From CADEEN01 sp963706685 (GTDB taxonomy: Bacteria > Pseudomonadota > Gammaproteobacteria > Burkholderiales > Burkholderiaceae_C), in NCBI GenBank assembly GCA_963706685.1, contig CAVPMY010000007.1, forward strand, positions 1 to 64,000: a stretch of DNA of 64,000 bases, written 5' to 3'. The notes under the pieces were generated by a model. That model saw nothing but the letters and a program-made list of their open reading frames with translations. It made no database searches and had not been told where the DNA came from. The position numbers were made by a program, and so were the translations under genes. Shown one piece after another: positions 41,315-50,310 of this stretch; position 1 is the stretch's first letter, and each line of letters begins with the position of its first letter.

Positions 41315-43804
41315 TCAGGTCTGGCCCTGCAGGGCCAGCACGCGCGACAGCGCGCGCGCGAGTTCCGTCATCTCGATCGGCTTGGACACATGGTCGTCCA
41401 TTCCGGCTTCCAGATAAGCCTCACGGTCCGAGACCATGGCGTTGGCGGTCAAGGCAATGATCGGGATCTGTCCGGCGCTGCCGGCCAGTGCACGGATGCG
41501 GCGCGTCGCGGCCAGGCCGTCCATGTTCGGCATGTGGATGTCCATCAGCACAACGTCGTAGGCGCTGGCGCTGACCTTCTCGATCGCTTCGAGGCCGTCG
41601 CGGGCGACGTCGCAGCTGTGGTCCATCTGCGCCAGCATGGCACAGATGACGAGCTGGTTGACCTCGTTGTCCTCCGCCACCAGGATGCGCAGGCCCGCGC
41701 CCACGTTGGGCGCGGCATCGAAGCGGGTGTCGGCAACCGCAAGCTGCGCCGTGCGGCCGCGCCCCAGCGCCACCGTGACACGGAAGGTGCTGCCGTGGCC
41801 CACCGCCGTCTCGACGTCGATGCGCCCGCCCATCAGGTCGACCAGGCCGCGGCTGATCGACAGGCCCAGCCCGCTGCCGCCGTAGCGCCGGGAGATGCCG
41901 CTGTCGGCCTGGATGAAGCGCTCGAACAGCGTCGGCAGCGCGCTGTCGGGAATGCCGATGCCGCTATCGCGCACCGAGGCCGCGAGCTCCACCCGGTCGT
42001 CTTCGAGCTCGCGACAGGCGACATCGACGCTGACCGAGCCGTGCTCGGTGAACTTGACCGCATTGCCGATCAGGTTGAACAGAACCTGGCGCAGTCGCCC
42101 TTCATCGCCCAAAAGCATGGCTGGCAAGCCTGGCTGGAAATGGACATCGAAGTCGAGCCCTTTGTCCTGGGCGCGCGTGGCCACCGAGGCTGCCACCTCC
42201 TCGACCAGGCGGACAGGATCGAATTCGGTGATCGACAGCTCGAGCCGCCCGGCCTCGACCCGCGACAGGTCGAGGATGTCGTTGATCAGCGTCAGCAGCG
42301 CCTTGCCGGAGCTGCGGATCGTGCGTGCGTAGGTTCGCTGCTCGTTCGTCAGCTCGGTCTTGAGCAACAGGCTGTTCATGCCCAGCACGCCGTTGAGCGG
42401 CGTGCGAATCTCATGGCTCATCGCCGCCAGGAATTGCGACTTGGCTTCGCTGGAGGCTTCGGCGGCCGCCTTGGCGCGGGTGAGTTCCCGCTCGGCCTTG
42501 GTGACGTCGCGCATCACGCTGACCACGCCACCGTCGGGCGTGCGGCGCTCGATGACGTGGATCACGCTGCCGTCGTTGAGCTCGATGTCGAACACGCCGT
42601 TGCCGCTGCGATGCTGTGCCAGGCGCATCACCCGCCAGGCCTGGCGCCGGGCCTCATCCTCGGCCTCGGGAAACATCACCGGCATCGCGGTGTCGACCAG
42701 GCGTTCGAACGGCACGCCGACGCCGATCTGAGGGCGCAGCCACGGGTACATCTCCAGGTAGCGCTCGTTCCAGGCGAGCACATGGTCCTGCGCATCACAG
42801 AGCAGAAAGCCGTCCGCCATCGACGCCATCGCGCGGTCCATGATGCCCTTGGCCAGGGCGATTTCACGCTCGGCGCGTGCAAGGCGGCGCAATTGCCATT
42901 GCGCCGCGCAGCCGGCGGCAATGAACATGGCCATGAAGGCCGCCGCTGCGGCCGCGATCAGTCGGCGGTCACGGTACCAACCGCTCAGCGCCTCGGCCGT
43001 CGGTATGGCAGCGGTGATGCGCAGGGCGGGGTAGAGCAACGGCCGCGCGGCCAGGATCGACGGCGAGCCGTCGAGCCGCCCCGGGGCCCGCATGGCGGTG
43101 CCGCCCAAGGCATCGGCAGGCAGCGCCGCGGCCAGAACCTCTCCCAGCTGTGAGTCGCTGGCGGGCACACTGGTCAGCAATTGGCCGTCGTCGCGCTCCA
43201 ACGTGACCACCAGGCCCGGTATCTGCACCGACTGCGCGACGATGGTCGAGATGATCGGCACCGGCACCTCGGCGACGACGAGCACGCGCCGCCCCGACCC
43301 CAAGTCAAGCGGCCGGGCGAAGTAGATCGCACGTTCGGGTGTGGCCAGGCTGTGCACCGGCGCACTGACCTCCAGCCTCGGCACGGGCATGGCCAGCATG
43401 CCGCGAACAAACGGCGCGGGCAGCGGCACGCCCAGGCGCTCGGTCTGTTCGCGAGCGGCCGCGATCACCCGGCCCTCGGCGTCGATCACCGCCAGGTCGT
43501 GGAATTCGAGGTTGCGCTTGATGATGCCGCGCAGTCCGCGCTGGGCGCTGACATGCTCGAAGTTGCCGTCGGGCGCGATCAGGTCGCCCATGCCGGCGAC
43601 CAGCAAGTCGACCTCGATCATGGTGCGATTGAGCGCCGCTTCAGCGCCGCTCACGAAGCGCTGCACCCGCGCCTCGGTTTCACCGATCGCCTCATGCTCG
43701 GCGCGCTGGATCAGCCACAGCGCCGCGCCGGCCGCCGCCATGACCAGGGTGGCGACGATGCCCCAGATCGCTGGGGCAAAGCGGCTGCGACGGAGCGTGC
43801 TCAC
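41315..43804 (-). CDS. Hybrid sensor histidine kinase with periplasmic and PAS domains
   Basis: 829 residues, GTG start. TM1 (WGIVATLVMAAAGAALWLI) and TM2 (LIAAAAAAFMAMFIAAGCAA, about residues 304-323) flank a periplasmic sensor domain. A PAS-like region follows (FLLCDAQDHVLAWNERYLEM), then HisKA with phospho-acceptor in AMSHEIRTPLNGVLGM, HATPase (NLIGNAVKFTEHG, SGLGLSISRGLV) and a C-terminal receiver with Asp in VVLMDIHMPNMDG. It lies 44 bp downstream of a TRAP-type binding protein that probably presents its ligand. No output regulator is adjacent. Confidence 0.93.
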   Translation of the reverse strand: MSTLRRSRFAPAIWGIVATLVMAAAGAALWLIQRAEHEAIGETEARVQRFVSGAEAALNRTMIEVDLLVAGMGDLIAPDGNFEHVSAQRGLRGIIKRNLEFHDLAVIDAEGRVIAAAREQTERLGVPLPAPFVRGMLAMPVPRLEVSAPVHSLATPERAIYFARPLDLGSGRRVLVVAEVPVPIISTIVAQSVQIPGLVVTLERDDGQLLTSVPASDSQLGEVLAAALPADALGGTAMRAPGRLDGSPSILAARPLLYPALRITAAIPTAEALSGWYRDRRLIAAAAAAFMAMFIAAGCAAQWQLRRLARAEREIALAKGIMDRAMASMADGFLLCDAQDHVLAWNERYLEMYPWLRPQIGVGVPFERLVDTAMPVMFPEAEDEARRQAWRVMRLAQHRSGNGVFDIELNDGSVIHVIERRTPDGGVVSVMRDVTKAERELTRAKAAAEASSEAKSQFLAAMSHEIRTPLNGVLGMNSLLLKTELTNEQRTYARTIRSSGKALLTLINDILDLSRVEAGRLELSITEFDPVRLVEEVAASVATRAQDKGLDFDVHFQPGLPAMLLGDEGRLRQVLFNLIGNAVKFTEHGSVSVDVACRELEDDRVELAASVRDSGIGIPDSALPTLFERFIQADSGISRRYGGSGLGLSISRGLVDLMGGRIDVETAVGHGSTFRVTVALGRGRTAQLAVADTRFDAAPNVGAGLRILVAEDNEVNQLVICAMLAQMDHSCDVARDGLEAIEKVSASAYDVVLMDIHMPNMDGLAATRRIRALAGSAGQIPIIALTANAMVSDREAYLEAGMDDHVSKPIEMTELARALSRVLALQGQT

Positions 43805-43848
43805 GCTGGGTCGGCCACGGTTCGGTTCGCGCGCGGTCCGGGTCGCCG

Positions 43849-44961
43849 TCAGGGCAGGTCGATGCCGCTGACCGTGCCGATGGTCTGCGACCACACCGGG
43901 TTGCATTGCGGACCACAGCGCTTGAGCCAGCCCGGCAGCACGTCCTTGAGCAGCGCCTCGCGGCCCCGGGCCGCGTCCGCAGCGCTCGCTTTGACCTCGG
44001 TCATGCGGCCTTTGCTGCCGCTGACGCAAGCCTGCGCACCGGTGTTGCAGGCGATGCCTTCGCTGGTTTCCTTCTCGGCTTCGGCCCAGATGGCTTGCTC
44101 GAGCTTCGGCAGTTCGCGGCGCAGCAGGTCCTGAAGGTCCTTCGGCAAGGCGTTCCACGTCGCGCCGTTGGCCACGAACGCGGCCACGCCCCAATTCACC
44201 GGTGTCGTCTGGATGTGGCTCGTCACCTCGTGCAGGCCGATCGTGTTGCCCGACATCGTGCCGGTGATGGCGCAATCGATGTTGCCGCTGCGCACGTTGT
44301 CGACGATCTTGGCGAAAGGCACTTGCACGGCAATTGCACCGAGCGAGGTCACCCAATCAGACTGCGGTGCGCTCGACACCCGAATCCGGCGTCCGGACAG
44401 ATCGGCCAGCCCGGCAAACGGCTTGGCGCAGAACGTGACCTGGGCCGGATAGGCGTACAGCGCCAGCAATTCGGTGCCATAACGATCGCGCAGCATCTTT
44501 TCCAGGTACGGCCGGAACACGGCCACATTGCGCCGCAACGCCGTCATGTCCGGATTCAGGCCGGCCAAGTCCGGCGCGGCCAGCTCCGCATCGAGCACCG
44601 CACTGACGTTCAACAGCGCCGTGCCGAACGGTACGACGCCGAGTTGCACCAGGCGCAGCATCTCCTGTCCGCGGATGCCTGCGCGGTCGAACGGCACGAT
44701 CTCGGCGCTGGCGCGGCCGTCGCTCAGGCGGGCCAGTTCGCGGGTCCAGAACGGCTGTTCATGGCGCGTGTACTGATTGACGCCGGCCAGCCCGCCGACG
44801 ATTCGCAAGTGCTGCGGCGCCGGTTTCGAAACCTGGGCCGCGCTGGGCGTCCACGGCGCCACGAGGGCAATGAAGACCATCCAGATCGCGCGGGACCAGC
44901 GTTTTGCGAGCACGCGGCCGCGTCGAACCGGCGCCGACCGGCGGTGATTGATCTGCTTCAT
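43849..44961 (-). CDS. TRAP-type solute-binding protein (DctP family), orphan
   Basis: 370 residues. A twin-arginine-rich basic N-terminus and hydrophobic segment (AIWMVFIALVAPWTPSAAQ) form a signal peptide. The DctP fold is seen in EIVPFDRAGIRGQEMLRLVQ, LSGRRIRVSSAPQSDWVTSL and VDNVRSGNIDCAITGTMSG. No dctQ or dctM permease genes flank it; the next gene downstream is a hybrid sensor kinase. It is therefore more likely a ligand-sensing partner than a transporter part. Four or more cysteines near the C-terminus (IACNTGAQACVSG, RCGPQCNPVW) are unusual for the family. Confidence 0.85.
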   Translation of the reverse strand: MKQINHRRSAPVRRGRVLAKRWSRAIWMVFIALVAPWTPSAAQVSKPAPQHLRIVGGLAGVNQYTRHEQPFWTRELARLSDGRASAEIVPFDRAGIRGQEMLRLVQLGVVPFGTALLNVSAVLDAELAAPDLAGLNPDMTALRRNVAVFRPYLEKMLRDRYGTELLALYAYPAQVTFCAKPFAGLADLSGRRIRVSSAPQSDWVTSLGAIAVQVPFAKIVDNVRSGNIDCAITGTMSGNTIGLHEVTSHIQTTPVNWGVAAFVANGATWNALPKDLQDLLRRELPKLEQAIWAEAEKETSEGIACNTGAQACVSGSKGRMTEVKASAADAARGREALLKDVLPGWLKRCGPQCNPVWSQTIGTVSGIDLP

Positions 44962-44980
44962 GGGGACTCCAGCCTTGTAA

Positions 44981-44993
44981 GCACAAATTGTGC
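44981..44993. promoter_or_regulatory. Palindromic operator-like site upstream of the TRAP/kinase operon
   Basis: A perfect 13-bp palindrome GCACAAATTGTGC lies 20 bp upstream of the minus-strand TRAP gene start and 140 bp before the divergent PEP mutase-family gene. It could bind a dimeric regulator controlling one or both. The regulator is not identifiable here. Confidence 0.4.
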
Positions 44994-45133
44994 AGTTCGC
45001 GCTGTTGCAGCGAGACGAAGAACAAATGCCATAGAGCCGGCCAATTCCAACAAAGTCGCGTATCGGGCGTGATACTTGCCACCTTCTTGACGCAGCCCAG
45101 CGCTGCAGTCCACCTTGCCGTGAGAGGACCGCC

Positions 45134-45979
45134 ATGAGCCCGACACGTCCGAGCATTGCCGACAAACGCCGTGTCTTCGCGCGACTGCATGACAGCGGTT
45201 GCTTCGTGCTGCCGAACCCGTGGGACATCGGCAGCGCACGCTTCCTGCAAAGCCTGGGCTTCGAGGCCCTGGCGACGACGAGCTCGGGGTTCAGCTGGTC
45301 GAAGGGCCGCCCCGATACCGCGGCGCCGCGCGAGATGGTGCTGGCGCACCTGCAGGAGATGGTCGAAGCCACCGACCTGCCGGTGAACGCCGACTTCGAA
45401 AGCGGCTACGCGCATGACGCCGCCGGTGTGGCCGAGAGCGTGCGGCTGGCGGTCGAGGCCGGCGTGGCGGGCCTGTCGATCGAGGATTCGACGGGCGACG
45501 CGGCCCGGCCGCTGTACGACCTGGACACCGCCGTGACGCGGCTGCGCGCCGCGCGCGCAGCGATCGACAAGGCCGGCGGCGACACGCTGCTCGTCGGCCG
45601 CGCCGAGTGCTTCCTCGTCGGTCGCCCCGACCTGAATGAAACCATCGCGCGCCTGAAGGCCTACGCGCAGGCCGGCGCCGATTGCCTGTATGCGCCCGGC
45701 GTGCGCACGCCGGGCGACATCACGGCGCTGGTCGCGGCCGTGGCGCCCAAGCCGCTGAACCTGCTCGTCGGCTGGCCGAGCGAGATGACGCTGGCCGACA
45801 TCGCCGCGCTCGGCGTGCGCCGCGTCAGCGTCGGTGGCGCCTTGGCGCGTGCCGCCTGGGGTGGCTTCATGCGCGCCGCGCGTGAGCTGGCGCAGCAAGG
45901 CCGCTTCAGCGCATTTGCCGATGCGGCCGCGGGCAGCGAACTCGACGCCTTCTTCCGCGCCGATCTGGCCAAGCGCTGA
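45134..45979 (+). CDS. Isocitrate lyase/PEP mutase family protein
   Basis: 281 residues. TIM-barrel carbon-carbon lyase family. The Mg-binding and active-site segments are TTSSGFSWSKGRPD, LPVNADFESGYA, LSIEDSTGD and LVGRAECFLVGRPD. The catalytic cysteine loop of true isocitrate lyases (KKCGH) is absent, so this is the short carboxyvinyl-carboxyphosphonate phosphorylmutase-like group of undefined substrate. It is preceded by GAGAGG and is divergent from the TRAP gene. Confidence 0.85.
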   Translation: MSPTRPSIADKRRVFARLHDSGCFVLPNPWDIGSARFLQSLGFEALATTSSGFSWSKGRPDTAAPREMVLAHLQEMVEATDLPVNADFESGYAHDAAGVAESVRLAVEAGVAGLSIEDSTGDAARPLYDLDTAVTRLRAARAAIDKAGGDTLLVGRAECFLVGRPDLNETIARLKAYAQAGADCLYAPGVRTPGDITALVAAVAPKPLNLLVGWPSEMTLADIAALGVRRVSVGGALARAAWGGFMRAARELAQQGRFSAFADAAAGSELDAFFRADLAKR

Positions 45980-45982
45980 CGG

Positions 45983-47110
45983 TCACAACAGCTTGAGTGC
46001 GAACGCCCGCTCGATGAGCCACACCGCCGCCAGCGCGCTGATGACGATCGAGCCGCCGACCATCACCCAGCGCCGGTAAAAGCGCGTGTGCCGCAGCGCG
46101 AACGCCAGCGGCAGGAAGACCATCACGATGGCCAGCTGGCCGAGTTCGACGCCGACGTTGAAGCCGACCAGCGCCAGCACCAGGGCGTCGCGCGGCAGGC
46201 CGAGGTCGGCCAGCACCGAGGCAAAGCCGAAGCCGTGGACGAGGCCGAAGCCGAAGGCCACCATCCACAACCGGCCGAATACAACCGGCCAGAGGTTGTT
46301 CAGCGCAGCGACGATGATCGACGCCGCGATCACCGACTCGACCAGCCGCGATGGCAGCTCGATGACGCCGAGCGCGGCCAGCGACAAGGTGATCGAATGC
46401 GCCAGCGTGAACGCGGTGACGATCTTGAGCACATCGACGAAGGCGTCGCGGAATCGGTTCACGGCCTGCCACTGTTTCGCCGCCGCCTGCCAGACCAGCA
46501 CCGAAGGCAGCAGCAGCGAGAGCAGGAACAGGATGTGGTCGATGCCGATCCAGATGTGCCAGACGCCTTCGCGCACATAGTCCGCGAACTGGCGCCAGCG
46601 GTTGACCTCGCCGAGCTCGAAACTCTGCGTGGCCTGCTGCGGGCCGAGCACGGCGCTGCGCGAGGCGCCGCGGGCGATGAGGTTCAACAGGCCGCGGTGC
46701 TGCGGGTCGAGATCGGCGAACAGCGTGTAGGTCAGCGCCAGGCGGCTCGGCGATGCAGCCTCGCAGTGCAGCGTCAGCGGCAGCACCGAGTACATGCCGT
46801 CGGTGTGCTCGTCGATCTGCTGCGCGCCGATGTCCAACGTGCAGGGCTTGTCGTCGGCGCTCGCGCGCAGGTGTTCGCGGGCATAGGCGGCGATGTCGGC
46901 GTGGCGCGCGCGCACCTCGCCCCAGGTCAACTCGCCGTTGCCGTCGGCGTCGAGCGTGAGCGCGAAGTCGAGGTCGCGCAGCGCGATGTCCCAGCGGCCA
47001 TCGATGGTGGCGGCCTTGACGTCGATCGTGAGGTAGCTGTCGGAGGGTTTGTGCGCCCAGGCGGTGGGCAGCAGCAACGTCAGCAGCAGCAGCGCCAGCA
47101 GGGCCTTCAT
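45983..47110 (-). CDS. HupE/UreJ-2 family membrane protein with EF-hand-like periplasmic region
   Basis: 375 residues. A signal peptide ending in AWAHKPSDSYL is followed by a periplasmic domain with an EF-hand-like loop DADGNGELTWGE, then six or so transmembrane helices starting at GVWHIWIGIDHILFLLSLLL and including AFGFGLVHGFGFASVLADLG. Such HupE/UreJ relatives are linked to metal (Ni, Co) permeation; the metal is not known. The ATG overlaps the stop of the upstream TPR gene by 4 bp, so they are co-translated. Confidence 0.8.
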   Translation of the reverse strand: MKALLALLLLTLLLPTAWAHKPSDSYLTIDVKAATIDGRWDIALRDLDFALTLDADGNGELTWGEVRARHADIAAYAREHLRASADDKPCTLDIGAQQIDEHTDGMYSVLPLTLHCEAASPSRLALTYTLFADLDPQHRGLLNLIARGASRSAVLGPQQATQSFELGEVNRWRQFADYVREGVWHIWIGIDHILFLLSLLLPSVLVWQAAAKQWQAVNRFRDAFVDVLKIVTAFTLAHSITLSLAALGVIELPSRLVESVIAASIIVAALNNLWPVVFGRLWMVAFGFGLVHGFGFASVLADLGLPRDALVLALVGFNVGVELGQLAIVMVFLPLAFALRHTRFYRRWVMVGGSIVISALAAVWLIERAFALKLL

Positions 47111-48288
47111 GGCAAGGCCTGCGCGCGTTCAGCGAGCGCGCGCAACGCCACGCTTTCCACGCCATTGGCGGCGTGCCATTGCAGCACCGGCGCGGCAGCC
47201 TCGCGCGAGCGCGCTGCCAGGGCGGCTTCGAGCAGCACGCGGGCGTCGGCAGGTTCGCGCTGCAACTCGTAGTTGGCGACAGCGAGCCTGAGTGCGCGCG
47301 TTGCGTCTGCGCGCAACGCGAGTGCAAAGCGCGACTCTTCCTTTTCGTGCGTGCGGTCGCCGCGCGCACGGGCGGCGTCGAATCGCGCTTCCAGCTCGTT
47401 GGCCCATGGCCCGGCACGCGGGTCGTTCGCTGCCTTGGCGGCCAGCGCCAGGCGCAACAGCAGCACATCGGCGCGACCGCGGTCCTTGAGCAGCGCCAGC
47501 ACGTCGGCAGCCCGGCCGCGGTCGAGCAGGAAGTCGGCGTAGGCCGACAGCAGGTACACATCGGCGACGTTCAAGGCCAGCGCTCGACGAAACGCCGCCT
47601 CGGCCGCTGCATGCTCGCCGCGCCGTTCTTCGATCTCCGCCAGGCGCGTCAACGCCCAGACACGTTCTTCGGGCGAAGCGTCGAGGTCGGCCAGATCGAG
47701 CGCGTCACCGATCTCGCTCGCGGATTGCGCGGCGTGACCGGTGAGCGACTCGACATAGGCTTCGCAGGCAACGGCGGTGAGCAGCGTCGTCAACGGCGCC
47801 AGGGCCTCGCAGGCGCGGCGCGCGGCCGCGTAGTCGGCGCGCACCATGTGGATCGCCGCCTGCCAGGCCCAGGCCTCGGCGTTCTGCGGTTCGGCCGTGG
47901 TCACGGCCGACAGGTCGGCCAGCGCCTCGGCGAAGCCGTGGCCGTACTGCAGCACGACCGCGCGCTGCACGCGCACCGGCGACGGCGGCGCAGGCTCGTT
48001 CCACCAGGGCGCGAGCGCAGCCTGCGCGTAGCCGACATAACGCGGGTCGCCTTCGGCCAGCGCGTCTTCGACCCAGCGCCGCGCCAGTTGCGCCGCGGCA
48101 TCGGCGTTGCCGGGTTCTCGCTGCACCGCGGCGCGCAAGGCTTGCAGCTCGCGGGCACGCGGATTGCCGGCGCGCACCGGCACGCGCTCGATGACCTGCT
48201 TGTCGTCGGCTGGCGTGAACGGCGCGGCCCGGACGCCCAGCGCAGCGAGCGCGAGACACGTCAACAGCAGGGCACGGCAAATCGGCAT
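47107..48288 (-). CDS. TPR-containing secreted protein
   Basis: About 393 residues. The signal peptide is MPICRALLLTCLALAALGVR, ending near RAAPF. Repeated helix pairs with TPR spacing follow (DADAAAQLARRW, NAEAWAWQAAIHMVRADYAA, AEAAFRRALALNVADVYLL). The frame is open up to 48318, with ATGs at 48300, 48306 and 48318 as alternative starts. Overlap with the HupE-like gene suggests a shared role, perhaps assembling or regulating that transporter; no enzymatic motif is visible. Confidence 0.7.
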   Translation of the reverse strand: MPICRALLLTCLALAALGVRAAPFTPADDKQVIERVPVRAGNPRARELQALRAAVQREPGNADAAAQLARRWVEDALAEGDPRYVGYAQAALAPWWNEPAPPSPVRVQRAVVLQYGHGFAEALADLSAVTTAEPQNAEAWAWQAAIHMVRADYAAARRACEALAPLTTLLTAVACEAYVESLTGHAAQSASEIGDALDLADLDASPEERVWALTRLAEIEERRGEHAAAEAAFRRALALNVADVYLLSAYADFLLDRGRAADVLALLKDRGRADVLLLRLALAAKAANDPRAGPWANELEARFDAARARGDRTHEKEESRFALALRADATRALRLAVANYELQREPADARVLLEAALAARSREAAAPVLQWHAANGVESVALRALAERAQALP

Positions 48289-48373
48289 GAAGTGGACCAT
48301 CGGCATCGAGGCGCGCAATCGTACCTACGCCACCGACTCGCCTGCGGATGCAGCGTCGGCTATGGTTGGCACC

Positions 48374-49375
48374 ATGATCCGCTCCGGCACGACGACCGCC
48401 CTGCACACGCAACTCCGACTGGCAGCGCGCTGGGACGCCGAGTACGGTCGCGGTCTGTCGAACCATTTGCCGATGGCCCTGACCGCGCTGGCACGCCTGG
48501 GCGCGAGCGACGAGCGCCTGGCCGAGTTTGCCAAGCGCTATGCGAACAAGCTGCACGCTGCACCGCCGGCAGAGCCGTGGCCGGCGGGCGAAGACTGGCG
48601 AGCCCGGCTCGGCCGCCCGCGCGCCTGGCCGGCGTATCGCACGCTGTGGCGCGAACGCCTGGACCACGAAGGCCAGGCCGCGCTGCTGGCCGAAGCGCTG
48701 CCGACGTTGATGCAAGGGGCAGGCGCCGCGGCGTTTCACGGACCGATCCGCGCAGCCTACGCCCTGGCCGCCGATCACGCCGAAGAACTGGCCGATGCGC
48801 TCGCTTACTGGTCGTGCCGCTGGTTCGCCTGTGGCGCCGCCGATGGCCAAGGCAGCAATGCCGACACCGCTGCCGTGCTGGCCACGCTCGACTTCGGCGA
48901 CGAACTCGAACACGAGCGCCTGATCTCGCAGATGATGGCGCAGGCTGCCGCGCACCCGCGCTTTGCGCCCGCTCTCGTGCGTTGGCGCGTCGATGCCCAT
49001 ATCACGTTGCCGCGTCTGGCCATGCTGGCGGCCGAACGCTATGCCGCGGGCACCGAGTTCACCGTGCTGCACCTGGTGACCAGCGCCCATGCAATGCGCG
49101 TCTTGCTGCCTCGGCTGCCGGATGTCGAGCGGCTGCCGGCGCTGCGTCACTACGCAGGCGCCGCCGCCGCGGCCTGGGCCACCTTGCCGCGCGACTACAC
49201 CAGCGCGCCACTGCAGGCCAGCGTGCTGCCGTGGCCCGAGATCGTCGCCCGCGCCATCGAGAGCGACGACGATCACACCATCAAGCTCGTCGACAGCTGC
49301 CGCGAACTCGAGGCCGCGCAGGGCGGCGCGGTGTGGAGCCACGCGGCCTCGCGGGCCGTGGCAGCGCTCGCTTAG
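48374..49375 (+). CDS. Questin oxidase family (DUF4243) protein
   Basis: 333 residues. The family start RWDAEYGRGLSNHLPMALTA and the histidine-containing AAFHGPIRAAYALAADHAEE and TVLHLVTSAHAMRVLLPRL segments are present. The fungal prototype is a Baeyer-Villiger-type oxidase; bacterial members are mostly uncharacterised. An ATG at 48362 four codons upstream is equally possible. It stands alone between divergent genes. Confidence 0.75.
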   Translation: MIRSGTTTALHTQLRLAARWDAEYGRGLSNHLPMALTALARLGASDERLAEFAKRYANKLHAAPPAEPWPAGEDWRARLGRPRAWPAYRTLWRERLDHEGQAALLAEALPTLMQGAGAAAFHGPIRAAYALAADHAEELADALAYWSCRWFACGAADGQGSNADTAAVLATLDFGDELEHERLISQMMAQAAAHPRFAPALVRWRVDAHITLPRLAMLAAERYAAGTEFTVLHLVTSAHAMRVLLPRLPDVERLPALRHYAGAAAAAWATLPRDYTSAPLQASVLPWPEIVARAIESDDDHTIKLVDSCRELEAAQGGAVWSHAASRAVAALA

Positions 49376-49388
49376 CGTGCGCTGGCCT

Positions 49389-50240
49389 TCAAGCGTTCGG
49401 CGTCATCAGCCGCAACACACGCCCTTTCGGCACGAACCAGTAGTTGTCGTTGGCCGACGGGCCCAGTGCTTCGAGGTTGTCGACACGCGGCACCGGCAGC
49501 AGTTGATCCTGCAGACGCCACAGCCCATAGCCGAGCGAGGACATGAAATCCATGAACTCACTGAGCCGGGTACCGAAGTGGTTGTACAGATGATTGATCT
49601 CGCAGATGACCACCGGCTGCGCGCGCCGCAACAATTGTTCAGAACCCCGCAGCGCCGGCAGCTCCATGCCTTCGATGTCGATCTTGATCCAATTCGGGTC
49701 GGGCAGCCCACGCTCGGCCGCGTAGTCGTCGATGCGCACGATCGGCACGTCGCGGTCGCCGGATGCTGCGTCGATGTGGTTGCTCGAGCGTAACTTGGTG
49801 GTCATGCGCACCGAGCCCGCCTGGTCGCCCACGGCGACCGCATGCACGTTGTCGGTGGCATGGCCGCTGAGCCTGAAGTTGACGAGCAGCTCTTCAGGCT
49901 GCGGCTCGAAGGCATGCACCTCGCCACCGCAACGTGCCAGGTAGGTCAGGCTGTAGACGCCGCCATGGGCGCCGATGTCGTAGAACACGTCGCTCGGCCT
50001 GGTTTCGTCCAGAAACGCATTGCGCGTCTGGTTTTCTGCCTCATTGACCCAGTCGAGGTTGCCGGTGCAGCCAAAGTCGGCAAAGCGGTAGACGAACTTT
50101 TCGCCTTCGAAGACCGCGGCCACACCGTCGGGGCCGATCTGATACGTCGTGCCGACACCGAAGCCGCGATGCAATGCGACCAGCGAGCGCAACAGCAAAC
50201 TGTTGCCGACTCGAAACACCAACTCCCTGACTCGCGACAT
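49389..50240 (-). CDS. FkbM-family methyltransferase
   Basis: 283 residues. SAM-dependent methyltransferase: SAM-binding loop VFYDIGAHGGVYSLTYLAR, acidic motif EVHAFEPQPEELL, and WIKIDIEGMELPALRGSEQL, the standard FkbM signature. Targets are often sugars of surface glycans; the substrate is not known here. No glycosyltransferase neighbour supports a role. It is convergent with the questin oxidase gene. Confidence 0.85.
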   Translation of the reverse strand: MSRVRELVFRVGNSLLLRSLVALHRGFGVGTTYQIGPDGVAAVFEGEKFVYRFADFGCTGNLDWVNEAENQTRNAFLDETRPSDVFYDIGAHGGVYSLTYLARCGGEVHAFEPQPEELLVNFRLSGHATDNVHAVAVGDQAGSVRMTTKLRSSNHIDAASGDRDVPIVRIDDYAAERGLPDPNWIKIDIEGMELPALRGSEQLLRRAQPVVICEINHLYNHFGTRLSEFMDFMSSLGYGLWRLQDQLLPVPRVDNLEALGPSANDNYWFVPKGRVLRLMTPNA

Positions 50241-50310
50241 GCACCCGACCTGGTTTCTCTAGCGGAATTCAGTGTAGGTCGGCGACCCGCCTGACTCGCA
50301 ACAACTTGTT

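Noticed and set aside
41281..41341. Hairpins between dapD and the hybrid kinase (CTCGCC-ACC-GGCGAG and a TGGCCCTGCAGGGCCA palindrome)
   Set aside because: Neither has a T-tract and the second lies within the kinase coding end; a terminator function is not supported.
41390..43153. 587-codon plus-strand frame opposite the hybrid kinase
   Set aside because: All kinase motifs are on the minus strand in one frame; the plus-strand product matches no family.
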